From: Nemertoderma westbladi
Taxonomy: Eukaryota > Xenacoelomorpha > Nemertodermatida > Nemertodermatidae
Reading direction: 5' to 3'
NCBI GenBank assembly: GCA_032718475.1
Contig: JAUCBJ010005389.1
Span: 1-41,206 of the forward strand
DNA length: 41,206 nucleotides
Both the position numbers and the translations under genes were made by a program. Positions 10,059-20,428 of the stretch are shown piece by piece. Below the pieces are notes generated by a model. That model searched no databases, was not told where the DNA came from, and saw only the letters and a list, made by a program, of their open reading frames with translations. Every line of letters starts with the position of its first letter. Position 1 is the first letter of the stretch.

Positions 10059-10456
10059 ACTCGCACCCAGAACTACAGGAAGTTCATAGACGACCCTATG
10101 AATATAGAACCCGAGAACGCGAGTTAGAAAGAACCATCAAACCGAGGAAATTTCTCACTACTCACGGTCCACCTACCGCTCTCGTGCAAACGACTCGTCA
10201 GGGACCAGTAAGAGCTGCTGTCTTGAAACGCGCTCTAAAGGTTGTTCGAGCTCGTTCCACTGAGGTTGATATCGATCAACCGGGTACCTCGACCGGCGGA
10301 TACACCGACCGTAACCCTAAACCTTCCGATACAAGCGTATTGCACCCCTCACCCAGGAGTTATGGCCCTCCTAGTAAAGTGGCTCGCCCCAAAGAGAAAA
10401 GGACTCTTGCTAGCCTCAAAAAACTTCGTAAACGCCGTTCACGTAAGAAGGACTAA
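10016..10456 (+). CDS. Unrecognised coding unit, segment 5 (basic C-terminus)
   Basis: This frame ends in TAA 10454-10456. From about 10049 it encodes some 135 residues that become steadily more basic, with a Pro/Ser/Thr-rich linker and a Lys/Arg cluster in the last 25 residues (K-K-L-R-K-R-R-S-R-K-K-D). Such a tail could be a nuclear-localisation or nucleic-acid-binding segment. It follows segment 4 by a -1 shift. 10457-10530 after it is AT-rich with no AATAAA. I do not know the family. Confidence 0.5.
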   Translation, partial: KVTTIDKSRGDLFINSHPELQEVHRRPYEYRTRERELERTIKPRKFLTTHGPPTALVQTTRQGPVRAAVLKRALKVVRARSTEVDIDQPGTSTGGYTDRNPKPSDTSVLHPSPRSYGPPSKVARPKEKRTLASLKKLRKRRSRKKD

Positions 10457-10530
10457 TTGTTTAGAGTATTTATATATTTTAGAAACTGTGATTTTTATAT
10501 TTTATAGAATTAAATCCCATTTTCTGGGAG

Positions 10531-12232
10531 CGGTGTAAAAGCTTTTACGGACATAATTTTTCCCCGCAATGCGCAGTGTAGGTGCTTTAGCGGACATAAC
10601 AAGTCATTTTTGCCGCAATGCGCATAATACTCTAAAAGATTGGAGCTCAGATGACGAAATCTGTCAGCTGATTTCCTGTAGACGTGGAACCTCCTTGTTC
10701 TGCTCAGCCAATCAGAGCGATTTTCACTTTATGTTGAACAGGGGCCTATGGAAAACCGCGCAATGCATTACGGTCTTTGTTTACCTTTCTGAGCGAAAGA
10801 ACCTGCTTGGAAATCTTCTGTACTTCTGATTTTGGAAGTTTCAGACTTTGGCCTAAACATCTGATGGCTTTGATTACAAGAACGTAAATCTATTATCTGG
10901 CCGATCACCTACCTGGAAACATTAACTGCAAGGCTGCATATCACGCATATTGTACATTGCTGCTCATATTGAACATTACGGTCTTTATACGTAACACATA
11001 CTGATTGTTCACCGCATTATTTACTTATGTTATTAATTGTTGTTATATGGATATATTGCTGATATATTTGGATAATACCGATGAATAATCATAAAACCCC
11101 CAATCTTCTTGATTACTGAAGGTGAGAAGAACAGTTTACCGGTAGCAACTGCGACTTACATTATAGTAGTTTTTGTGTGAATTAAATGCTATTTCATAAT
11201 CCCTACAAGTGTCAGTTGCGATCTTCCTTATATATGATCAAATTCAGTGACGGTCGGCAGATCAGTGTGCAGTAGTGTGAAGTAGTGTGACAGATAATAA
11301 AGCATCTCCTAAAGAATGCGCTATTTACGAAACTCAGTAGCCATCTAGTTGTGATTAGTATAAGTCATAACTCTGTTTTTATACTTAAAGCGCCACGTCC
11401 TAAAGGAACTGTTAATATTTCCCCGAAAGTAAATATATTTGTCAGAGATTATATAGTAACGATCAATCGAATAATACAGTAGGTCTGCACAGCAATAACT
11501 TTCAAAGCACCCGAATCCAGTCTCCCTTAACTGTGGGTGAATGATCGCGCACAGACTGGCTTCGGTGGATGTAACTTCAGTACATTAAATAATTGGTCTA
11601 GGCTAAAGTCGATTTATAAACAAGAAGACAACTAAAATTGGCAGGTTAAACTGCTAAAGGTCTAAAAGCGCGAACAGGGTCCGACACAACTACTGTAGGG
11701 ATGGCCTTTCTTACAGTAGGAGGGGACTTAGACCTCGGTCGGGGCCTTTCTATACTTTGATCTGGGCCACAGATCGTCTGTTCCAAGAGACTATCTGACA
11801 TTGTTTGTTTTGGGTCAGACATAATTTATTTCCAGTTGAAAGCCTATCACGAAAATAACAGTTAAAGTACGTCTAGGGCAAATCAGTATCAACTGTCAGT
11901 CTCGCAGTTACCAAAATTGTTACTAAATGTAAAGTTGGTATATGGAGTGTTAGAATACCAGTATACACCTATAGTATATATTACAGTATTACTACAGACT
12001 GGGATCAATCACTGAATACCGGTATATAAGTTATATAAATATATAATAAGCTTACTGTAAACACCGATATTATCAATAATTAAATAATAACTGATTATCC
12101 GATTTTAGGAATTATTTCCCTTTTCTCTATTATATATATATATATATATTCTCTACAATTATAAGCCCTTTTAGACTATTTAGCGCATTGCGTAAAATGA
12201 CTTATTTTGTCCGCAAAAGCTTTTACACTGCG
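10531..12232. mobile_element. Non-autonomous DNA transposon with about 65-bp terminal inverted repeats
   Basis: The right end (12166-12232), read in reverse, starts near CGCAGTGTAAAAGC and continues through GCGGACA, AAGTCATTTT and GCAATGCGC. The left side has the same series at 10571-10630 with scattered differences. A second shorter copy (CGGTGTAAAAGC, CGGACATAA, CCGCAATGCGC) lies just before it at 10531-10572, so the left terminus is tandemly duplicated. CAGTG-type ends recall hAT elements, but I find no matching 8-bp target duplication. The interior (10640-12160) is AT-rich, with (TA)n at about 12126-12149 and no convincing gene. Confidence 0.7.
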
Positions 12233-13189
12233 TATTGGTAAATCTAAGAGAAGGCGCGAAAATTTGTGGAGGTTATAATACAGTAGGAACAATGTATACA
12301 GTTTGTATGAACGAAAGGGACTATATTGGTTTGGGGATTGGCACCATACTCACAGATGATGAGATGGGTGACTGACACTTTGGGAGTGTAGGCCCTATAT
12401 AGTTGAAGTGTTAACATTAGAGCGGTCAGATGTTTAGTGATTATTGGCAATGTTGCGGTGTATTTAATGCGACGGTTTTAATATAGGATTTATTCTTGGG
12501 TACATTTTCTACATTAAATGTACCTTTCCATGTACCATGACGTAAATTTTCCTATTTATTATTGTGTATTATTGGTGTCTATGTTATTCGCAACGTACGT
12601 TGAATAACTTTTATTGGTGAGGAATAGTAGTTATTGATCTAGTAGTAGTTATCAAATATACATTGAAGTCAACCTGAACCTTCTTATTGATGACACTGCT
12701 TCCCGGGTCTACTACATATCCTCGACTAGTACGAATTGACCGGCAGCAGGTTCCCTGAACGAAACCGGAGGTATAGTGGGACGGGAGGTAGATATCCTAC
12801 TTGGGAAGCCCTTAAGGATCGGATAAGGGTCTTTCGATATTCGCACCCCCATGACGAAAGATAACACATATCCCTTCAATGACGTTTGTTGAAGGAGTTC
12901 CCTTACAAGAAAAATTCATGGGTATGATTTTTTTTTTTTACAAAATTGCATATTATCAGAAATAGAAAAATACAATACAAAAAGTGGCCAAAAATATGAT
13001 GAAAATGAACATGCTGGTTCCAAAAAATGTGGTAACGAAAAATAAAAATGGAAAATAACGGAGTAGTAGTCTTATAAGCGGATCTTTTTAAATCTCACGC
13101 CTGCCGCTAGGGGGCAGGGCGGCATAAAAAATATTTTTTTCACGCATCGCATTTTTTCAGTTCATTTTCTTTTCGATAGGGGAGGCTTA
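12233..13189. other. Gene-free stretch
   Basis: AT-rich, with short A and T runs. A more GC-balanced patch at 12660-12900 has a short stretch compatible with a retroelement protease-type V-D-I-L-L-G, but nothing around it supports a gene. No RNA gene or terminal repeat is seen. Confidence 0.4.
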
Positions 13190-13206
13190 CCCCCCCCCCC
13201 CCCCCC
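13190..13206. repeat. Poly-C run (17 C)
   Basis: An uninterrupted run of 17 C in an AT-rich setting; the other strand is poly-G. It is one of six G/C homopolymer runs of 15 or more in the window. Confidence 0.9.
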
Positions 13207-13469
13207 TTAAGATATAAATAGAGATTTTTTTTTTGGAAAACACGATACGTTTTGAATTTTTAATTCATTATATTTGTCACTAATTTTATTTTAATCAATC
13301 AGTGCTATTTTACAGTAATGTACAATGATATCTAAATAACACAGTAAGTCATTATTAACCTTTTAAACATCCAGGAATAATTAACTGCATTTCAATAATA
13401 ATGGAATATATAAATAAAATGCATATCAAATTTAATACATATAATATGAGTTTAGTACTGTAGGGGTCT

Positions 13470-13497
13470 ACTGTAAGATAAGGCTAACTTATCTTAC
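13470..13497. repeat. Perfect short inverted repeat
   Basis: TAAGATAAG and its reverse complement CTTATCTTA are separated by a loop of about five bases, giving a stable hairpin. It sits between AT-rich DNA and the G/C hairpin downstream. Function unknown. Confidence 0.6.
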
Positions 13498-13518
13498 ATA
13501 CTGTAAGGAGGTTAGCCC

Positions 13519-13609
13519 TATTACCATGGGGTGTTTAGACCAGATTAGTAACACTGGGGTGGGGGGGGGGGAGATTCCCCCCCCCCCCCCCCCCCCTCAT
13601 TGGTAATGT
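13519..13609. repeat. G-run/C-run hairpin
   Basis: GGGG-T-G11 (13556-13571) is followed after AGATT by 20 C (13577-13596). The two runs are complementary and the flanking ATTACCA (left) and TGGTAAT (right) also pair, so the whole can fold into a hairpin, or the G strand into a quadruplex. Confidence 0.75.
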
Positions 13610-14730
13610 GGTTAAAATGAATAATCTGAAAGAAATCAACAGTAAAAACCGGTTTTTATTTAAAAAATTTTTGAACAATCCGCGGGAAAGCAATTCCGGA
13701 GTGGGTCAAATCACGCGACGCTATCATTAAAACAATTCTTCGAAATTAATAACGGCAACAATTTGAAACGATATTCTCGAATACAAATTAAAATTGAGCA
13801 ATTCTAACACAAAATCTGTATTTAAGAAATTAACCAAACCGCAAATGAATCATAAGAGGGGAAAGTTGCTCGCTTTCAACCCCCTGCCCCCCCCCCCCCC
13901 CCCCACCCTTAATCTGCACCCCAACCCAAAGTCACACAGAAGATTGTTCACAGGTAGGTATTAACAGAAAATTTGTTTCTTAAAAGTAATATACAGTATT
14001 TTAGGCGTGGAGGCGACCCAATTTATAAGAAATATTATAACTTACCTTATGACGTTTTAGTAATGATACTGAAATATTAATTTACCATGTCGATGTCACA
14101 ACAAAATTATTTAGCTATATTTATTTTAATAAAGAATCTCCATTAAATACTCAGCCAATCATTTTGCGAGATAAACAATAAGCAAGCTGTCGTGTTAACT
14201 ACAGGGCCTAACACTATTACATGTCCTATAGAATTACACCATGCTGGAATAGTGGTGAGGTGGAACTGGTCGGACTGATTCCTAGCCCGGCAAACACACC
14301 GGAGGTGTTCTAGCACATATCTGATGTTTCAGCTAATTCAGTGATTGTACTTTGATATATTTTGCCCTCTAGCGGTAGACTAGAGAAGCAGACAGATGAG
14401 CCTCCTTGGAATGACACAGTTAATGGTCTAGTACAAATATGCCAAGTTTCAGCTAGAACGGGTTTAAAGCAAAGAAAATGCGAGGATATATAATATCTAG
14501 ACATGTAGCCCTCTATCGAGAGAGTGAGGATTTGATGGTGTCTGGAAGTCCCTAAAAAACAAAACTTATGGTCTTATTATTGATGCCTACTAATTTTAGA
14601 CTCGAAAGCTTTAAATCCGGAGAAGTTATAAGTAAGTCAAAATCGTAGCAACGATGATGACATACAGTACCATCATTGAATGAACTATTTTCCATAATTG
14701 AGCTACCCCCCTAAGAGATAGCGTCAATTC
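13610..14730. other. Gene-free stretch with a poly-C run
   Basis: 18 C lie at 13887-13904, after a T-G break in a further C run. ACCCTTAATCTGCACC on its 3' side resembles, in reverse, the flank of the poly-G run at 38620-38638 (TGCAGATTAAAAGGG), so the two may be copies of one repeat. The rest is AT-rich with no supported gene. Confidence 0.4.
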
Positions 14731-14734
14731 GCAA

Positions 14735-14768
14735 AGGCTCCACCAACTTCGTGGCTCGGACCCTATAC
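14735..14768 (-). repeat. Fragment of the GGGCGAGCCACGAAG dispersed repeat
   Basis: On the - strand this reads GAGCCACGAAGTTGGTGGAGCC, interrupted relative to the copies at 15060-15295 (- strand) and 37225-37440 (+ strand). It is a third, short copy of that family. Confidence 0.5.
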
Positions 14769-15059
14769 CCCATGCTATAAAATGTATTCAATCGATATAC
14801 AATTATATATTAATCCGCTAGGTGGTGGTAAATTATTATTCTGCAATTTCGTACTTGTACAGTACAGCAGCACTGTTCCGGTAGGCCTATGTCATTACTT
14901 CGGAGTCTCTAGCCAATCCCCAATTAAATGTCTTAACTTTTCAATTTCGTAGCGAAGAAGATAGACTTTATGATTCTCTACAAGCAACCAAAATTTCAGC
15001 TCTGGAAAAAGAGGCATTCCCGAGAAATTTAACATTTTCTAAAAACCACATAATCTGTC

Positions 15060-15295
15060 GTAGCTGAAGTCAAACTGCATGATTTTTCACCAAACTTTAC
15101 AGATTTTCTAAACTTTCCCTCTACTACTTACCTATATGTTTGGTTGAATTTCGAATCAGCGATGCCGAGAAATTCGCGTTCAAAGATTTACCAGACAGAC
15201 GGACAGACAGACAGATGGACATGCCCCATTTGCCCTATATGAATCGTATGCCAAGGCTCGCCGACTACGTGTCTCGCCCCACAGTAGGCTTAGTT
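15060..15295 (-). repeat. Dispersed repeat with (CTGT)n core, copy 1
   Basis: Read on the - strand it begins GTGGGGCGAGACACG, continues GGCGAGCCTTGGC, then CTGTCTGTCTGTC repeats (15190-15216), then a unique AT-rich part containing AAGTTTAG and AAACTT-type words. The + strand copy at 37225 has the same order. This looks like a short interspersed element or the tail of a larger one. It abuts the truncated 3' side of the neighbouring LINE. Confidence 0.55.
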
Positions 15296-15319
15296 TGACG
15301 TAGAACATGATTGATAGAA

Positions 15320-17755
15320 CTAAAATAAATCTATGGTGGCCCAACAGCTGATGTTTAGGGCTGCCCTTAGTAGTCTTGTGTAGCAACCATCAATTCGTTG
15401 TTCAAGTGATTTAGTCAGTGTCCAGGTCTCACCCCCATATAAAAATACACTTTCCACTGTGGCTCGAAAGAACTTAGTCTTCAGGTGCCTGGAGAGATCT
15501 GATTTCCAGATGGTATCCATTTTTGCTACCCACAAGCCTTTGCTTTCCTAACTTTTATGTCCTTTTTGCTACTCTCTATCCATGATCCAAGGTACTGGAA
15601 GTCATCGACCTTCCTTAGTTGATTATTATCAATGGTTGTCAAGTTTCCATCAACATTAAAGGCCATGAATTCGGTCTTGGTAGCATTTATATGCAATCCA
15701 ACATCCTTAGCAGCCCTCTCCACTTTATTTAGTAGAAGCTGTGCATCTGCTAGCGTATTAGAGAGTAGCGATGTCATCCGCAAAGTCGGTGTCTGTGACT
15801 GTAGTTGCCGGATATCTACTACTTCTGCGTTCTTGAAGTGTGAATCCCAGATCTTCACCCTTTGTGGCCGTCCTCATTGCGTAATCCAGCACAATTACAA
15901 ATAGTAATGGTGCTAATGTGTCACCTTGCAGTACGCCAGCCAGGATTGAGAAAAACTCAGTTTCAACATCTGGTGAGAGTACCTGCGCTTCTGTGTCACA
16001 ATATAACAATCCAATGCCAGCAACAATTACTTCTGGTATTCCATAAGCTCTTAGGATTTCAAGCATTTACCTCTATGGATGGAGTCGAATGCCTTCTTGA
16101 AGTCCACAAATGTCATGACTGCGGGGAGATTCTTTGACTTCATTCCTTTAATCAGTCTCCGTAGTGCAAGTATCTGAGCTATTGTTGATCTACTTGGTCG
16201 AAATCCGTTTTGGCTCTTACGCAGTAGTTTCTCTATGTGAGGCCTAGTCCTATATAGAATCATTTTATTATATATTTTGGCAGCTACCACAAGCAGACAG
16301 ATCCCACGATAGTTTGTTGGAATGTCGAGCTCTCCTTTCTTGGGGAGAGGCTTTAGTTGACCTTTAGTCCAAAATGGTGGTGGCTTTTCCCCTTTTAACA
16401 TCCGGTTGCAAACATTCAATAATGGTCTGCTTAGCACTCCGGTTTTCCATACCTCCGCTGGGGATTTCATCTAATCCACTCGCTTTATTATTGGACATGC
16501 TTTTAATGCTTCTTTGGAGTTCGGCAGGTGTGAAGTCCCCTGTTTCTATAGGTAGTGTCTTGTCATATATTTTCCTTGTAGGGCTGACCTCGATGTTTGG
16601 TGGCTGCCCAAGCAAGTTGCTGAAGTGACTTTTCCACTTCCCAACACGTTCTTCAGGACTATCGGCTTTGAGGCGCCCCTTTGCACAACTTTTCCGACCA
16701 GATACCTCATGTCGCAGTTTCCTGGCTGATATTGTAGGCCAATTTAAGATCATCCTTAGCTTTCTCAACCTTGTTAATGTTTTCGGTTGTTGGTTGTTCG
16801 GTTTTAACTTTGTAGGCTATCTTAAGATCTTCTCTCTTACAAGTAACCTCAGAGTTTTGCCATGGCACATAATGTTTTCGTTTGGGTTTCTGGGGAATAT
16901 GCCTCTTAGCTGATTCCTTGTGGGCTGTTATTATATTCTGGTATATTATATATATATATATTATATTATATATAATCGGTGGATTGGTCTTCATCCATTG
17001 ACTGAAGTGCTTCAAAGCGGTTTTGAACTTCTACTGTATAAGCATCCTTTACAGCATTGTCAGTTCTGAGTTTCTCCCAGTCATAGTTGATTTGCTTGCT
17101 TGTCCTGGGTTTGCTGGCTCTCAAACTGAGTCTGATCTCTGCAGTCACAATTCTGTGGTCCGAACCAATTAGATTGAACGAGCTGTATGCCTCGCAGTTG
17201 ATCATGCTGTTTCTCCACTTTTTGTGTATAAGGATGTAATCCAGTTGTACTTTGGTTCCATTAGGGTATTGAAAGGTCCATAGCTTCCCCTTACTCTTTT
17301 CGAATATGTTGTTTGTTGGTATCAATTCACATTCTTCCATTAGGTCTAAAAGTAAGTACCCATTTCTGTTAGAATTGGTGTTATAGGTGTAACCCTTGAT
17401 GTCTTCTGGGCCAATTTGCGCATTCAGGTCACCAGCAATGACTTTAACATTGTGTTTCGGTTTCGGAATGTCCTTTATAAGTCCAGTCAGTTCTTCATAA
17501 AACTTTACTGCTTGTTCTGTCTCTGAGGCATTGGTTGGACTGTAGCAACATATAACTGTTGCCTTGGGATTCCCATCAAATGTTGCGATCATAACCCTGA
17601 AAATTATAGATTCGATGTTGTTTGGGGTCTTAAGTGCAAATGGGCTTAGCAGAATTCCTACTCCACCAATTGATGCATTGGCCGAGTTTCTTACTGCTGA
17701 GCTTGTTACTGCTGAGTGTATAATCTTATCGTGTATAATTACAGGGCAGTGATTT
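15320..17755 (-). mobile_element. Truncated LINE retrotransposon, RTE/Jockey-like, endonuclease and reverse transcriptase
   Basis: On the - strand the pieces run in order from 17755 down to 15320. The apurinic-type endonuclease (about 17720-16966) has G-D-L-N-A-Q, L-D-Y-I-L-I and a terminal S-D-H-R motif. A linker follows (17015-16707). The RT then has N-Y-R-G-I-C-L in 16470-16051, F-V-D-F-K-K-A-F-D just after, the palm motif near 15790 with F-A-D-D, and G-G-E-T-W-T-L-T-K in the C-terminal part (15535-15320). Frames change at least four times, and (TA)n at about 16945-16975 interrupts the coding region. The endonuclease N-terminus is missing at the 17755 end and the C-terminal region stops short at about 15345, so both ends are truncated. 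The copy is inactive. Confidence 0.88.
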
Positions 17756-17756
17756 T

Positions 17757-17870
17757 TTATGTCCTTTTATTTGACTTTTTTGTCCTCCTTTTTTTACGAA
17801 TTGTGCATAATGACTTTTGTTGTCCCTTTAATGACTTTTGATGTCCTTTTAATGACTTTTTATGTATGTA
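17757..17870. repeat. Short tandem repeat, about 20-21 bp, AATGACTTTTGATGTCCTTT type
   Basis: Five or six degenerate copies of GACTTTT-x-TGTCC-TTTT units. The reverse complement GGACATAAAAAGT also appears in the 100-bp duplication at 21741-21937, which suggests a shared source. Confidence 0.7.
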
Positions 17871-17893
17871 TTTCTTCAAACTGTCAGACTTCT

Positions 17894-18141
17894 GATTTCT
17901 GGACTGTCAGACAGTTGATTTCAACATGCCTATGCCAAAACATTCAACATTTGTTGATTTCTGGTCTGTCGGACAGTTGGTTTCACTATGCCTGTGCCAA
18001 AACATTCAAAATTCCATGATTTATAGACTATGAGCTACAGTAGATTTCCATATGCGCCTGTGGTAAAAGACTCTAAATTTAATAGTTTGTGGTTGTTGTC
18101 GATAATCGATTACCACATGATGTAGCAAAACACTCATTTTA
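17894..18141. repeat. 62-bp tandem repeat
   Basis: Units starting GATTTCTGG or similar begin at 17894, 17956 and 18018, with a diverged unit near 18080. Each holds CTGTCRGACAGTTG and a TGCC-x-TGCCAAAACATTCAA end. Spacing is 62 bp. Divergence increases toward the right. Confidence 0.75.
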
Positions 18142-18149
18142 TAGCCAAA

Positions 18150-18828
18150 AACAATTACCAATTGATGGAAAGGAGCAGGTTAAGGCCAGATTTTCTAACC
18201 AAAACAATAAACAGTCACTTTACCAAATGAAGGAAAGGAGCAGGTTACAGAGACTAGCCTTTCTAACCAAAACAATAAACGGTCACTTTACCGAATCAGG
18301 GAAAGGAGCAGGTTACAGAGGCGGGATTTTCTAACCAAAACAATAAACAATCACTTTACCAAATGAAGGAAAGGAGCAGGTTACGTAGATGGTCTTTTCT
18401 AACCAAAACAATAAACGATAACATTACCAATTGAGAGAAAGGAGCAGGTTACAGAGGCGGGATTTCCTAACCAAAACAATAAACGATCACTTAACTAATT
18501 GAGGGAAAGGAGCAGGTTACAGAGGCGGGATTTTCTAACCAAAACAATAAACGATCACTTAACTAATTGAGGGAAAGGAGCAGGTTACAGAGGCGGGATT
18601 TTCTAACCAAAAACAATAAACGATCATTTAACTAAATGAGGGAAAGGGGCACGTTACATAAGTGGGATTTTCTAACCAAAACAATAAACAGTCACTTTAC
18701 AAAATGAAGGAAAGGAGCAGGTTACAGAGGCGGGCCTTTCTAACCAAAACAATAAACGGTCACTTTACCAAATCAGGGAAAGGAGCAGGTTACAGAGGCG
18801 GGATTTTCTAACCAAAACAACCGGTCAG
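18150..18828. repeat. 68-bp minisatellite, about ten copies
   Basis: The word CTAACC (in CTAACCAAAACAATAAAC) begins at 18195, 18263, 18331, 18399, 18467, 18535, 18603, 18672, 18740 and 18808, so the period is 68 bp throughout. Each unit also holds GGAAAGGAGCAGGTTACAGAGG. A frame open across three units (18089-18334) is a by-product of the array. Isolated single units occur at 29219-29265 and 36197-36245. Confidence 0.92.
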
Positions 18829-18879
18829 TCGGTAGGCCTACCATTACCGTATTTAAATGGTAGGCTACACAATAGGCCT

Positions 18880-19160
18880 AAGGTCCAGGCGGGGCCTGGC
18901 CTGCAATCCTGGCCTGCCTTGAGCGCCGGGCCTGCAATCTATTGGTTGTTAGTTCAGCCCCGCCAGGGTCCACTCAGCCTTTCATCCACTGGGGTCGATA
19001 AAAATGAGTACCAGTTAAAATAACTGGGAGCAAAACTTGGGATAGGAGTAGCGCCCACCCCTACCCTCTTGGGTAGCAGCTATCGAAAGAGGAGCCTTCG
19101 GGTCGCCTCCGGCTTCGGCCGACTGTTTGCTTGCTTTGCTTGCTTGCTTGCTACACAATA
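18880..19160 (+). mobile_element. tRNA-derived SINE with conserved core
   Basis: A G/C-rich head has a box-B-like GTTAGTTCAGCCCCGCC, followed by the core CTTTCATCCACTGGGGTC and GATAAAAATGAGTACCAG. A core of this kind is shared by tRNA-derived SINEs of cephalopods and other invertebrates. After a unique body with TTCGGGTCGCCTCCGGC it ends in a (GCTT)n tail at about 19128-19152. Box A is diverged. This is family-level recognition from memory, not a database match. Confidence 0.7.
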
Positions 19161-20040
19161 GGCCTACAGCAGTACCTGTGCCGGAACCGGTACTAAAATA
19201 CCTGCTTTTTACCTACAGTCTTGTTCACAATTAAAATCCATTCTTCAATCTGCATCAATCTGAATCAATCTACTCTCGTAGAAAAATAATAGTTAGATTG
19301 ATGAAATTGAACCTACTTTCAACTTCTTCAATCCAGACTTTCTGTCTAGATTGATCAGATTTAACAGATTGAAAATGTAGAGCCGAAGTATCCCTCTGTG
19401 CAGAGATTGCATGGGTTAGTATAGGGCAGTGTAGGGCAGGGAAATAAAGAGCAGGGCGGCTAGGCGGGTAGACTAAGCTCAAAGAGCATGGCGGCTGCAT
19501 CAAACAACTACAGGCCAGGCTACTAATGGGATCCCGCAAAGCCTTAGATTGATTGACAGGCACTGTAACAATACAGTTGGTGTGTGTGTGGTGTTCTACT
19601 GAATTGCGGTAGTGTACTGTAGAATACTGTAGTTAAATTCCTCCTTTCCAGTTGCAGTCTATACAATGTACTGTAGATTATTTTACTTGGCTAACCGCAC
19701 TATTCCCTGCATTAAATATTACAATAAACGAATAACCCCTGGAAAATGCTTGGTAGAATGTATCGTTCTGTATAAATAATTTTTCAATAAATAATTGTTT
19801 ATAATTAAATATATTTATGTTACTTATTATTCAATTATTTAATTTAATTATACAAATAAAAGCATGCAAATAACACAACAAGGAATGAATAAATATAATC
19901 ATAATCATTAGATCATTATAATGCAATCTCTTATTTACAATATTTAATGCGCTGCATGTCCCTTAGATAGTTTATGTTTAAAAAAACCGTTCGTTATCGC
20001 TTTCGCCGCTATAGATATTTTAAACGTTTTTATTTTGCAT

Positions 20041-20330
20041 TTACAATTCTGCACTGGTGAAAACAAGTTCCAAAACCCGTAGGAGAAATTTTCCTATTGA
20101 TTCTGCGTCTGGATTCTGACTAAGGTTTCGCAGAGTTTCCAAGGAGATGCCATACTTTTGCAATGGAATGGTTTCCAATTGTTCGGATTTATTTGACCGT
20201 GTGGATGATAGTGTTTTTTCAGCCGCGGGTAGAATATCATTCCCTTGTGACATTAAACGTTAAATAGCATCAGTAAGACGCAATGACATAGCGCTATTCT
20301 CCATTAATATTAAATTAGTTGATTGCAAAC
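20041..20330 (-). pseudogene. BEN-domain-like protein fragment
   Basis: The - strand frame 20253-20041 encodes 70 residues ending in a helix K-F-L-L-R-V-L-E-L-V-F-T-S-A-E-L. The pattern of paired Leu, an aromatic and E-L resembles the middle of a BEN domain (a DNA-binding domain of chromatin proteins and some transposon genes). The same frame is readable upstream of its Met to about 20361, broken by one TAA just before the Met, and a TTTACTTACAG at its upstream edge could be a splice acceptor. The rest of the domain is missing. Confidence in BEN is low; confidence that this was once coding is moderate. Confidence 0.35.
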
Positions 20331-20428
20331 TCAAAACAAACTGTAAGTAAATTGATCAACTGTTGTTGTCCGTACCAAGGAGCAGGGCCAGAATTTCCCA
20401 ATGTTGTGATACCGGCAACCATACCTTC

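Noticed and set aside
10569-10829. 86-residue + strand frame at the left end of the DNA transposon
   Set aside because: It runs through the inverted repeat itself and shows no domain or codon signal.
12660-12900. A second retroelement protease fragment
   Set aside because: A single V-D-I-L-L-G-like stretch without neighbouring motifs is not enough.
18880-19160. A functional tRNA gene in the SINE head
   Set aside because: Only a box-B-like segment is readable; there is no cloverleaf with anticodon stem and acceptor pairing.
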